8,123 nt of DNA from Candidatus Jordarchaeia archaeon (GCA_018383835.1 JAHAWR010000069.1:1-8123), one strand, 5' to 3'. Counted from the stretch's first letter, positions 1 through 5,114 are shown. Notes: a model not told the origin generated them from the sequence alone. Program-made: numbers and translations.

Positions 1-1
1 T

Positions 2-121
2 CCGTCTCTGAAGCTCTTTGTTGGGCTTGTGGGGGGGGTGGGGTGGGTTTGCCCTGACGGGGGTGAGGCTGATGCAGGCTCCGATGAACCCGTGAGGAGC
101 TTTAAGGCTCATGAACCCTAA
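2..121 (+). CDS. tnpB: Possible C-terminal tail of TnpB (IS200/IS605 accessory nuclease), 5' truncated by window edge
   Basis: An open frame enters from the left edge and ends at TAA 119-121, giving 39 residues. The tail is Gly/Pro/acidic-rich (…CPDGGEAD…, ending SFKAHEP). It carries no catalytic motif, because the RuvC and zinc-ribbon parts would lie off the window. I call it a TnpB tail mainly from context. Archaeal TnpB proteins often end in a low-complexity tail of this sort, and the stop codon is followed at once by a hairpin of IS200/IS605 right-end type. The tail alone would not identify the protein, so it could be the end of another gene or a decayed remnant. The start is outside the window. 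Confidence 0.45.
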   Translation, partial: PSLKLFVGLVGGVGWVCPDGGEADAGSDEPVRSFKAHEP

Positions 122-122
122 G

Positions 123-159
123 GACTAAGTATGGATCAACACTTACCCATACTTTAGTC
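123..159 (+). repeat. Imperfect palindrome with one extrahelical T
   Basis: The arms are 123-134 and 147-159. All twelve base pairs are Watson-Crick, with a single extra T in the 3' arm and loop 135-146. It directly follows the stop at 119-121 and is bracketed by two copies of GAACCCTAA. It is the best evidence for an IS200/IS605 right end. Confidence 0.75.
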
Positions 160-187
160 TGGAACCCTAATCGCGTAGTGGCGCAAT

Positions 188-209
188 AAAAAAGTGGGTG
201 TATGAAAAA
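188..209 (-). terminator. Oligo-T terminator of the hsp20 gene
   Basis: Reading the minus strand past the hsp20 stop codon there is a T5 run (complement of 205-209) and then a T6 run (complement of 188-193). Archaeal RNA polymerase stops efficiently at such runs without needing a hairpin. The two runs are part of a 16-bp tandem repeat (189-204 and 205-220, 13 of 16 matches). Confidence 0.6.
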
Positions 210-223
210 GTGGATGAGTGGCT

Positions 224-838
224 TTACTCTATTTTTATTGGGTGGCCTTTGGGTTTCTCCTCTTTCTTCTTTAGGGTAACTTCGAGTATTCCGTTCTTGT
301 AGGATGACTTAGATTGCTGCGGGTCAACTTTGCATGGCAACTTTACCTCCTTGTGATATTTGCGCTGCGGCGTGTCAACGGAAACAGTCAGCGTTTCTTC
401 CGTCCCGTAGAGCTTGATGTCATCCTTATCGACGCCCGGCACTTCAACGACAACCCTCACCTCGTCGTCCGTCTCTATGACGTCCGTCAGCGGCTCCCTG
501 TACTCTTGGAACCCTATGCGGGGGCGACCCGGCCCCGCCTTGGGCTTAACGTTGCCGAACTCCTCCACTTGAGGCTTACCATCCGGCCCTATGGTCACCC
601 TATACCCATAAACGAAGGGCCCCCACTCCTTCACTCTGGTCCCATCTGGTAGCGTTCTCTCCCTTACAAGGTCCTTTGGAATGCGCCTAGACAACTCCTC
701 GAACTCCTCTCTCATGAGCTCCTCCATGTCCCTCATGAAGTCTTCAAACTCCTCAAAAAACCACCTGAAGGGGCGCCTCCTAGACCACCTCGACCACCAA
801 TCCTCCGCCAAAGCGACCATCCCCCTCAGTCCCTTCAC
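224..838 (-). CDS. hsp20: Small heat-shock protein, Hsp20/alpha-crystallin family
   Basis: This is an ATP-independent cytosolic chaperone that holds unfolding proteins and normally forms large oligomers. It has 204 residues, long for a small heat-shock protein. Residues 14-52 are rich in aromatic and charged residues and predicted helical, and would drive assembly and client binding. Residues about 73-97 (GPFVYGYRVTIGPDGKP and on) match a segment common in archaeal long-type Hsp20. The alpha-crystallin domain runs from about 111 to 191 and includes EVPGVDKDDI and the hallmark NGILEVTL (182-189). The C-terminal IKI (201-203) is the I-x-I anchor that docks into a neighbouring subunit. The start is GTG 836-838 with GAGGG upstream. 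An in-frame ATG at 818-820, right after a GAGGGGG, is a real alternative and would give 198 residues. It stands alone and divergent from the corrinoid gene. Confidence 0.93.
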   Translation of the reverse strand: MKGLRGMVALAEDWWSRWSRRRPFRWFFEEFEDFMRDMEELMREEFEELSRRIPKDLVRERTLPDGTRVKEWGPFVYGYRVTIGPDGKPQVEEFGNVKPKAGPGRPRIGFQEYREPLTDVIETDDEVRVVVEVPGVDKDDIKLYGTEETLTVSVDTPQRKYHKEVKLPCKVDPQQSKSSYKNGILEVTLKKKEEKPKGHPIKIE

Positions 839-855
839 GGTAAACTTTCCCTCAG

Positions 856-867
856 AAAAATTTAACT
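856..867 (-). promoter_or_regulatory. Candidate TATA box for hsp20
   Basis: The minus strand reads AGTTAAATTTTT here. A start site about 25 nt downstream would fall near 836-838, on the GTG itself. The mRNA would then be leaderless at GTG, or would have a short leader ahead of the ATG at 818-820. The box therefore bears on which start is used. Confidence 0.45.
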
Positions 868-1014
868 CTTTGGGTTTTAGGGGGTTTACGAGTACCTAAC
901 TTGAGAAGGTTATGAGAATGCCGAGTGTAGACTGAATTGAGGAGACGAGATTTGAGTTGCAGAAGACTTCTAGTTGCATCGTTTTGGGTGGAGTATTTAC
1001 GTGGAGGTTAAGAA

Positions 1015-1059
1015 GTTTCGAATTTCACTTTAATCATTTTGCAGGGTTTAATTCGAAAC
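1015..1059. promoter_or_regulatory. Perfect 10-bp inverted repeat, candidate operator for the corrinoid gene
   Basis: GTTTCGAATT (1015-1024) and AATTCGAAAC (1050-1059) are exact reverse complements 25 nt apart, with centres 35 bp apart. Each arm contains the palindrome TTCGAA. The right arm ends one base before the TATA-like TATAAAAA at 1061 and covers the position of the BRE, where TFB binds. A protein bound there could block or recruit the initiation factors. No regulator gene is next to it. Confidence 0.5.
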
Positions 1060-1068
1060 ATATAAAAA
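1054..1068 (+). promoter_or_regulatory. BRE/TATA promoter of the corrinoid-protein gene
   Basis: CGAAACA followed by TATAAAAA has the archaeal BRE-TATA arrangement. It predicts a start near 1090 and a leader of about 40 nt that includes the ribosome-site hairpin. A second box, the palindrome ATTTATAAAT at 1074-1083, would start transcription near 1105, giving a leader lacking most of the hairpin's 5' arm. Confidence 0.55.
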
Positions 1069-1102
1069 GTTTTATTTATAAATTTGGAGACTGTGTGGTT
1101 CC

Positions 1103-1120
1103 CCTCCGGCTTGGTGGAGG
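1103..1120 (+). promoter_or_regulatory. Hairpin hiding the ribosome binding site of the corrinoid gene
   Basis: CCTCC (1103-1107) is exactly complementary to the Shine-Dalgarno core GGAGG (1116-1120), which lies 9 nt before the ATG. The loop is 8 nt, or 6 if a G-U pair forms. In the leader RNA this short stem would occlude the ribosome binding site, so translation could be gated by a protein, a ligand or temperature. The stem is only 5-6 bp, so its stability is uncertain. Confidence 0.45.
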
Positions 1121-1129
1121 ATCTCTTTC

Positions 1130-1783
1130 ATGGAAAGGGAGAAGATGATTCTGGAGAAGTTGAAGGAAGCCATAGTGAACCTTGACATTAATGGCGTCAA
1201 GGAGGCTTGCAGGGAGGCAATTGATGCCGGAATACCCGCATATAAGTGTGTAAGTGAGGGCATGGCTAAGGGACTTGACATAGTGGGTGAGAAGTACGAG
1301 AAGGGGGAGTACTTTTTAGCGGACTTGGTGGTTGCCGGCGAGGCGATGAAGGAGGGAATGAAGGTTCTTGAACCCTACCTGAGGGCGGGTGAAGCTGAAG
1401 CTCTCGGAAGAGTTGTTATTGGGACTGTTAGGGGGGACATGCACGACATAGGGAAGAACATTGTCGCCACAATGCTCAGTGGGGCGGGGTTCAAGGTCAT
1501 AGATTTGGGGGTCGACGTACCACCGGAGAGGTTCGTAGAAGCGGTCAGGAAGCATAGGCCCCACATAGTTGGGATGTCCGCACTACTCACGACAACCATG
1601 ATGGAGATGGAGAAGGTTATAAGGGCCTTAGAGGATGCGGGGTTGAGAAGTAGGGTTAAAGTGATAATTGGTGGGGCACCGGTATCGATGGACTATGCCG
1701 AAAAAATAGGGGCGGACGCCTACGCTAGGGATGCCGTCGAAGGCGTATCCATCTGTAAGTCGTGGATTTCAGAGGAGCGGTAG
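1130..1783 (+). CDS. Corrinoid (B12-binding) protein of a methyltransferase system, MtbC/MtmC/MttC-like
   Basis: This is a cytosolic methyl carrier. Its cob(I)amide takes a methyl group from a substrate via a partner methyltransferase and passes it to a second one. Residues 1-88 form the helical cap domain (LKEAIVNLD…, LADLVVAGEAMKEGM). Residues about 92-217 form the Rossmann-like B12 domain. It has DMHDIG (103-108), where His105 would be the lower cobalt ligand, then SALLTTTM (150-157) and GGAPV (181-185), which hold the nucleotide tail. The length, 217 residues, is normal for the family. The ATG at 1130 follows GGTGGAGG with a 9-nt gap. The gene converges with the UroD-like methyltransferase, 34 bp between the coding ends, and that protein is its likely partner. 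Which methyl donor is used cannot be read from the sequence. Confidence 0.93.
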   Translation: MEREKMILEKLKEAIVNLDINGVKEACREAIDAGIPAYKCVSEGMAKGLDIVGEKYEKGEYFLADLVVAGEAMKEGMKVLEPYLRAGEAEALGRVVIGTVRGDMHDIGKNIVATMLSGAGFKVIDLGVDVPPERFVEAVRKHRPHIVGMSALLTTTMMEMEKVIRALEDAGLRSRVKVIIGGAPVSMDYAEKIGADAYARDAVEGVSICKSWISEER

Positions 1784-1805
1784 CTGCAACTCGGGAACGC
1801 ATCTG

Positions 1806-1819
1806 TCCTCTTTCTTTTT
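1806..1819 (+). terminator. Pyrimidine/T-run terminator of the corrinoid gene
   Basis: A T-rich stretch (CCTCTTTCTTTTT) ends in T5 about 25-35 nt after the stop codon. It abuts the end of the convergent gene. No T-run is seen for the opposite strand at this junction, so the methyltransferase transcript may run on antisense into the corrinoid gene. Confidence 0.5.
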
Positions 1820-2969
1820 ATGGTTTCCACTTTAGTCCTTCCTCAAGCATCGCCAAGTAGTTTTCGGGTGGGACGTAGTTTGTGACGCTGTTCCCTGAGC
1901 CGAGGGCGTACTTTCCCCGGGGCATGCACTTGTCAAGTATGCTCTTTACGTATGCCCTTAGCTGGCCGGTCTCGTAGCGCGCAAGCTTGTCCACGTCTAC
2001 TCCCCCCAGCACAGCAACCCTGTCGCCATACTTCTCCTGGAACCTCCATACGGGCATTATCTCGTCTTGGAAGGAGTGGAGAGCGTCTATTTTAACGTCC
2101 TCTATCAGGTCTTCTATTACTGCCTCGATGTTTCCGCACGCATGGTACCAGTACATTTTCCCATGCTGGTGGGCTAGCTGAGCATACTTCTTAAACCAGG
2201 GGAAGACCATCTCCCTGTATACGTCGGGGTTAACCATTGTTCCCTTCTTGTAGCCTAGGTCGTCGGCGTGGAATATAGCGCCGACGCAGTCAAACTCAAC
2301 AATCACCTTGTACTCCTTGTAGAGCCTCTCCGCAACCCAGTCTATGACCGCTTTAACAAGGTCTGGATCCTCGCGAAGCTTCTTGAAGAGGTTGACGTAT
2401 CCCATGATGCGCTCCAGAGCCATCTCCCATATTGTGCCCCCAGCTACGGACACCTTCATGCCCTCTGGGAGGTTTTTCGAGATGAACTCGAAGGTCTCCT
2501 TTATTGGGAGCTCGAGGAACTGCTGCGACTTAAACTTCTCGAACTCCTCCCAAGAGGACACCAGCCCCTCCCGCTCTTCCGCCCAGACCCTCTTTGACCC
2601 TGGCTCCGTGAGGGGGGCAGTGTCGTCTGCAAGCCTGCGCTTCCCGAAGATCGAAAGGTGCACGAGGAGTCCGGTGCCGGGGGAGCAGACAAAGTTCTGA
2701 ACGTAGTCGTAGCCCATACTGTAGTAGAACTTTATAGTGGACCTAGCCATCTCGAATATGTCTATCGGCTGGCTTTGAAGCTCGTCCGGCCTGTAACGCA
2801 GAACGTTTGGGATCGGCTTCATGTCCATTCTTAACCGCTCAGCTACCGCGTTCATCACCTCGAAATCAACTTGGTACTCCACGAAGTGAACCTTCCTAGG
2901 CTTTGCTTCGTCCATTAAAACCTCCTTAAAGAATTCAAAGTCTGGCTGAGGCTTCTCTAACGGAAGCAT
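1818..2969 (-). CDS. Uroporphyrinogen decarboxylase-family methyltransferase (MtaA/MtbA/CmuA-like fold)
   Basis: The protein has 383 residues in a TIM-barrel UroD fold. With a corrinoid protein next door it most likely moves a methyl group to or from B12 rather than making porphyrin. The zinc-site signature H-x-C is present as His276/Cys278 in WYHACGN. Other family-typical stretches are HADDLG (234-239), VLGGVDV (320-326) and GSGNSV…VPPENYLAMLE (357-376). The Cys that completes the zinc site in MtaA/MtbA (GCG context) appears to be replaced by Asn360, so it belongs to a side branch whose chemistry may differ. I do not see the strongly basic N-terminal motif of true UroD. The ATG at 2967-2969 has only a weak GGTG upstream. 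It could be a methylcobamide:acceptor methyltransferase or act on the methyl donor. Confidence 0.85.
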   Translation of the reverse strand: MLPLEKPQPDFEFFKEVLMDEAKPRKVHFVEYQVDFEVMNAVAERLRMDMKPIPNVLRYRPDELQSQPIDIFEMARSTIKFYYSMGYDYVQNFVCSPGTGLLVHLSIFGKRRLADDTAPLTEPGSKRVWAEEREGLVSSWEEFEKFKSQQFLELPIKETFEFISKNLPEGMKVSVAGGTIWEMALERIMGYVNLFKKLREDPDLVKAVIDWVAERLYKEYKVIVEFDCVGAIFHADDLGYKKGTMVNPDVYREMVFPWFKKYAQLAHQHGKMYWYHACGNIEAVIEDLIEDVKIDALHSFQDEIMPVWRFQEKYGDRVAVLGGVDVDKLARYETGQLRAYVKSILDKCMPRGKYALGSGNSVTNYVPPENYLAMLEEGLKWKP

Positions 2970-3352
2970 GTAAAAACACCCAAAAAACTAAAATGTAAAA
3001 ATCACGAAAATAAACAATTCGGTCCTTTTGAACGGGGAATAGCCCTTCAAGACAACGAAAGCCGCCAACATCGCTCCGGCGAAGAAGAAAGGTATTTCTG
3101 TCACGGTTCACTCTAACGAGACAATTTAACGGTAGTTCCCTGCTTCCACATTGACGCGCTTTATGGGATCCACCAGTAACGGACATCACTAGCTGCTCCG
3201 AGCTCGCATATATACACCCTGAAAGATTAGTGTCCGAAGGGGGATGAGCGGAGCCCTTTGCAGGAAGACATTTAAAGGGAAGGTGGCTCTCTTCGTAAGC
3301 GAAAGAAAAACATTAAAAAATATTAAGTTTCTACGTTCTTAGCCTTGCATGG
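2970..3352. other. 383-bp intergenic region between divergent genes, no supported gene
   Basis: It separates the methyltransferase (-) and the transporter (+). The left end is A-rich and would hold the methyltransferase promoter; the minus strand reads a TTTATTTT-like box near 3006-3016. The middle, 3020-3180, has ordinary composition with no convincing gene, tRNA or repeat array. At 3206-3216 there is a strong TATA-like GCATATATACA, about 140 bp upstream of the transporter. It is bracketed by a broken inverted repeat, CGGAC/GTCCG with ACTA/TAGT, at about 3180-3192 and 3225-3235. The only long open frame, on the minus strand over the left half, overlaps the methyltransferase start and has no recognisable sequence. 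Confidence 0.6.
3312..3325 (+). promoter_or_regulatory. TATA-like box of the MFS gene
   Basis: ATTAAAAAATATTA is centred about 35 nt before the ATG at 3353. The expected start site is therefore 3343-3350, which leaves little or no leader. This agrees with the lack of any Shine-Dalgarno sequence before the ATG. Confidence 0.5.
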
Positions 3353-4681
3353 ATGGACGGTGTAACATTGCGGGGCGAGTTCTACCGCTATGTTAACGCT
3401 AAGCTATTAACCTTGTACTTTGCGGGGTTCGTGGGTCCCCTTTCCGCTAACACAGTGCTCGCCTTGGTTCCAGTCCTAAAGTCAACTTTCAACATTGACG
3501 TCGGCACAGTCCTTTTAGCTATACCATTCCTGATGCTCCCCTTCGCTTTCTTCCAGCTTTTCAGCGGGACGCTCTCTGACAACTACGGCAGGAGGCTCAT
3601 GCTGGCCATAGGCTTCCTCATATATGGAACCGGGCTTCTAGTTATAGGGTTCAGCCCGAGCCTCGGCTTCTGGTCCTTCCTTTTAGCAAGGTTTGTGTGC
3701 GGTGTGGGTTACGCCTTCATAGGTCCTGTTCTGCCCGCTGTCATAGGAGACCTTACAGAGTTCAGCTACAGGGGGAAGGTTATGGGAATATACTCTTCAG
3801 TCAACACATCCGCCATAACCCTGGGACCATTACTCGCGGGCTTCTTCGCCTACTCCTGGTGGAACATATACTTCATGATGGGCGCCATGGCGTATACCTC
3901 CATGCTTTTAGTGTGGTTAGTGTTGAAGGACGCAAAGCCCAAGGGCAACGAGTACTCCATCATGCAGGTTTTCTCGGATCTCAGGGACGTTTGCTCGTTG
4001 AGAAGTGTGGCTGCACTCAGCGCCGCCGGGTTCATGGGCTTCTTCAGCTTCATGGGAGTTAACTCGTTCCTCTCCGATGCCCTATCACGGCCGCCCTTTA
4101 ACTTTCAACCCAGCACTATAGGTGTAATCCTTTCGATGGGAGGAGTCGTTGGGATAATTCTTTCCCCGATAAGCGGCCACTTAACGGATAAGTTTGGACG
4201 GGGGAGGATAGCCTACACGGGTCTAGCCATTTGTATTCTCTCCCTCCTCGTCATGCTGACCGCGCGGGAGCTTATAGTGTTCATCATCTCGATGCTACTG
4301 TTCGGTATCGGAGGAAACCTTTTCTGGCTCCCCCTTAACGCTCTTTCCGTTGAGCTTGAGCCGGAGAAGAGGGGGGCGGTCTCATCTCTCTTTAATGGCG
4401 TCAGGTTCTTCGGGTACGCTCTTGCTCCCTACTTGTTGACGCCAGTTTACGAAGACTGGGGAACAGCGCTGCTCTCGAGTTTCCAGCTGGTGATCGTGCT
4501 GAGTATGGTTGTGGCGTTCATGATAGTACCCATTGTTAGATATCTGGGACGGCAGGAGTTGCCGGAACGCTTCAATCCCCTCGAAGCAGAAGGAGAGAGA
4601 AAAGAGCCCCGCTGGACAAGTGAAAGCGAAAAACCTTACCGGCGAGAAGAACGCCTCCCCAAAGGGATTTTTCACCTATAG
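3353..4681 (+). CDS. MFS transporter, 12 transmembrane segments
   Basis: This is a major facilitator superfamily carrier in the cytoplasmic membrane, driven by an ion gradient. It has 442 residues and roughly twelve hydrophobic segments in two halves. Between segments 2 and 3 is the superfamily motif A, SGTLSDNYGRR (71-81). A second copy, SGHLTDKFGR (274-283), sits at the matching place in the C half. The hydrophilic loop 192-215 separates the halves. LEPEKRGAVSSLFNGVRFFG (335-354) is typical of drug/proton antiporter-like members. The last ~45 residues are charged and cytoplasmic. The substrate cannot be told; an efflux pump or an organic-acid carrier are both possible. A competing ATG at 3349 is out of frame and soon stops. 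The gene ends 3 bp from the convergent ferredoxin gene. Confidence 0.9.
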   Translation: MDGVTLRGEFYRYVNAKLLTLYFAGFVGPLSANTVLALVPVLKSTFNIDVGTVLLAIPFLMLPFAFFQLFSGTLSDNYGRRLMLAIGFLIYGTGLLVIGFSPSLGFWSFLLARFVCGVGYAFIGPVLPAVIGDLTEFSYRGKVMGIYSSVNTSAITLGPLLAGFFAYSWWNIYFMMGAMAYTSMLLVWLVLKDAKPKGNEYSIMQVFSDLRDVCSLRSVAALSAAGFMGFFSFMGVNSFLSDALSRPPFNFQPSTIGVILSMGGVVGIILSPISGHLTDKFGRGRIAYTGLAICILSLLVMLTARELIVFIISMLLFGIGGNLFWLPLNALSVELEPEKRGAVSSLFNGVRFFGYALAPYLLTPVYEDWGTALLSSFQLVIVLSMVVAFMIVPIVRYLGRQELPERFNPLEAEGERKEPRWTSESEKPYRREERLPKGIFHL

Positions 4682-4684
4682 GAT

Positions 4685-4915
4685 TTATGCAAACCCTTTT
4701 TTGGGCTTTAAGGCACCGTAAAAGCACCATTTAATGCACTCGAGACAACCTTTACACTTGGACGAGAATTCTATGTTAATTTCGTTTCCGAGCCTCGAGA
4801 TTTTTATCATAGCCTTCGGTGGGCTGAAGAAACCGTAGTTTTTGAGGGAGCACACTAGCTGGCAGTACAGGCACATAGTACACTTTTCAGGGTGAACCCT
4901 GACACGATCCCCCAT
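4685..4915 (-). CDS. Small two-[4Fe-4S] ferredoxin-like protein
   Basis: This 76-residue soluble electron carrier or electron-transfer subunit has two complete Cys-x2-Cys-x2-Cys-x3-Cys motifs. The first is Cys12, 15, 18, 22 (CTMCLYCQLVC) and the second Cys54, 57, 60, 64 (CKGCLECIKWC). As in two-cluster ferredoxins, the fourth Cys of each motif probably serves the other cluster. The 31-residue linker is longer than in a classic bacterial ferredoxin. With the SPPKAMIKIS stretch it recalls the CooF/HycB-type subunits that accompany oxidoreductases such as aldehyde:ferredoxin oxidoreductase. No such partner is in the window. Phe replaces the Pro that usually follows the last Cys. The ATG at 4913-4915 is preceded by GGTGGG. 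It might feed electrons to reactivation of the corrinoid protein, but only closeness suggests this. Confidence 0.87.
   Translation of the reverse strand: MGDRVRVHPEKCTMCLYCQLVCSLKNYGFFSPPKAMIKISRLGNEINIEFSSKCKGCLECIKWCFYGALKPKKGFA
4697..4702 (+). terminator. T6 terminator of the MFS gene
   Basis: A T6 run flanked by CCC and GGG lies 16 nt after the transporter stop codon and inside the 3' end of the convergent ferredoxin gene. Both coding regions therefore share their terminator space. Confidence 0.45.
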
Positions 4916-4977
4916 AAGCCCACCAGTTACCAGTAAAGGGACTAATTACGATGGATGGCCGTTGATGTTAATGAGTC

Positions 4978-5050
4978 TTTCGCAGTCGCCGACTCTGCGG
5001 AGGCTACCGGAGGGGGGCTTACTTCCGTTTTTGTTCCCCCCTCTGCGAAA
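4978..5050. other. Strong two-part inverted-repeat structure, candidate structured RNA or regulatory DNA
   Basis: One unbroken 3' strand, 5036-5050 (CCCCCCTCTGCGAAA), can pair fully with two 5' pieces. These are TTTCGCA (4978-4984) and GAGGGGGG (5010-5017), giving 15 base pairs with a 25-nt insert and an 18-nt apical loop. The insert has its own small stem (CTC-TGCG-GAG, 4993-5002), so a three-way junction is possible. The 5' piece can instead fold locally: CGC-AGTC (4981-4987) with GACT-CT-GCG (4991-4999), because CTCTGCG occurs twice (4993-4999 and 5041-5047). It sits between divergent ferredoxin and speE genes. Its place relative to the start site is unclear: a box at 4941-4949 would include it in the speE leader, while the box at 5052-5060 would exclude it. 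It matches no riboswitch I know. Confidence 0.55.
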
Positions 5051-5060
5051 ATCTAAAAAA
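5048..5060 (+). promoter_or_regulatory. Candidate BRE/TATA promoter of the speE-like gene
   Basis: AAAATCTAAAAAA would place the start near 5082 and give a leader of about 33 nt carrying AGGGG before the TTG. It directly abuts the inverted-repeat structure ending at 5050. The GGTGGAGG at 5061-5068 has no start codon at a usable distance, so it is probably not a ribosome site. Confidence 0.45.
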
Positions 5061-5114
5061 GGTGGAGGACTCTTTCAGCCCTAAGAAGTTGAACGCTTAA
5101 GGCAGGGGTAGCTT

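Larger units (their letters stand above)
1..171 (+). ncRNA. Candidate 3' part of a TnpB guide RNA (omega/reRNA)
   Basis: In this element family the 3' end of tnpB and the right end are transcribed as the scaffold RNA that guides TnpB, with the guide lying just past the element boundary. If the element call is right, this segment would be that scaffold and bases from about 171 onward would be its guide. The segment is G-rich (31-47) and ends in the hairpin at 123-159. Nothing in the sequence proves transcription or processing, and the call rests on the family precedent. Confidence 0.3.
1..173 (+). mobile_element. Right end of an IS200/IS605-family element (left part off window)
   Basis: Just after the TAA at 119-121, bases 123-134 (GACTAAGTATGG) pair with 147-159 (CCATACTTTAGTC). 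The result is a 12-bp stem with a 12-nt loop and one unpaired T (among 153-155) in the 3' arm. IS200/IS605 transposases of the HUH Y1 class recognise subterminal hairpins carrying an extrahelical base, often a T. GAACCCTAA occurs on both sides of the stem (113-121 and 162-170). The exact right boundary is unknown; I place it near 170-173, shortly after the hairpin. The family has no terminal inverted repeats or target duplication, so none is expected. A chance hairpin or an ordinary 3' UTR structure is the alternative. Confidence 0.5.

Noticed and set aside
905..945. C/D-like boxes (TTATGAG and CTGA) in the hsp20 upstream region
   Set aside because: The C box fits poorly and no C' or D' boxes are found.
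957..1148. 63-codon plus-strand frame across the corrinoid promoter
   Set aside because: Runs through the TATA box and operator-like repeat and into the corrinoid gene in another frame.
3080..3120. tRNA-like T-arm string (GGTTCACTC)
   Set aside because: No matching acceptor, anticodon or D arm can be built around it.
2935..3189. 84-codon minus-strand frame over the methyltransferase start and intergenic region
   Set aside because: Overlaps a confident gene start in another frame, has no promoter or ribosome site of its own and no motif.
3235..3259. Similarity between CGAAGGGGG…GCCCTTT here and CGAAGGGGGCCCTTT at 7714-7728 as a dispersed repeat
   Set aside because: The shared part is short, G/C-run based and does not extend into the flanks.
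5061..5068. GGTGGAGG as the ribosome site of the speE-like gene
   Set aside because: It is 46 nt from the TTG, and the coding frame has a stop at 5109-5111, so no in-frame start is near it.
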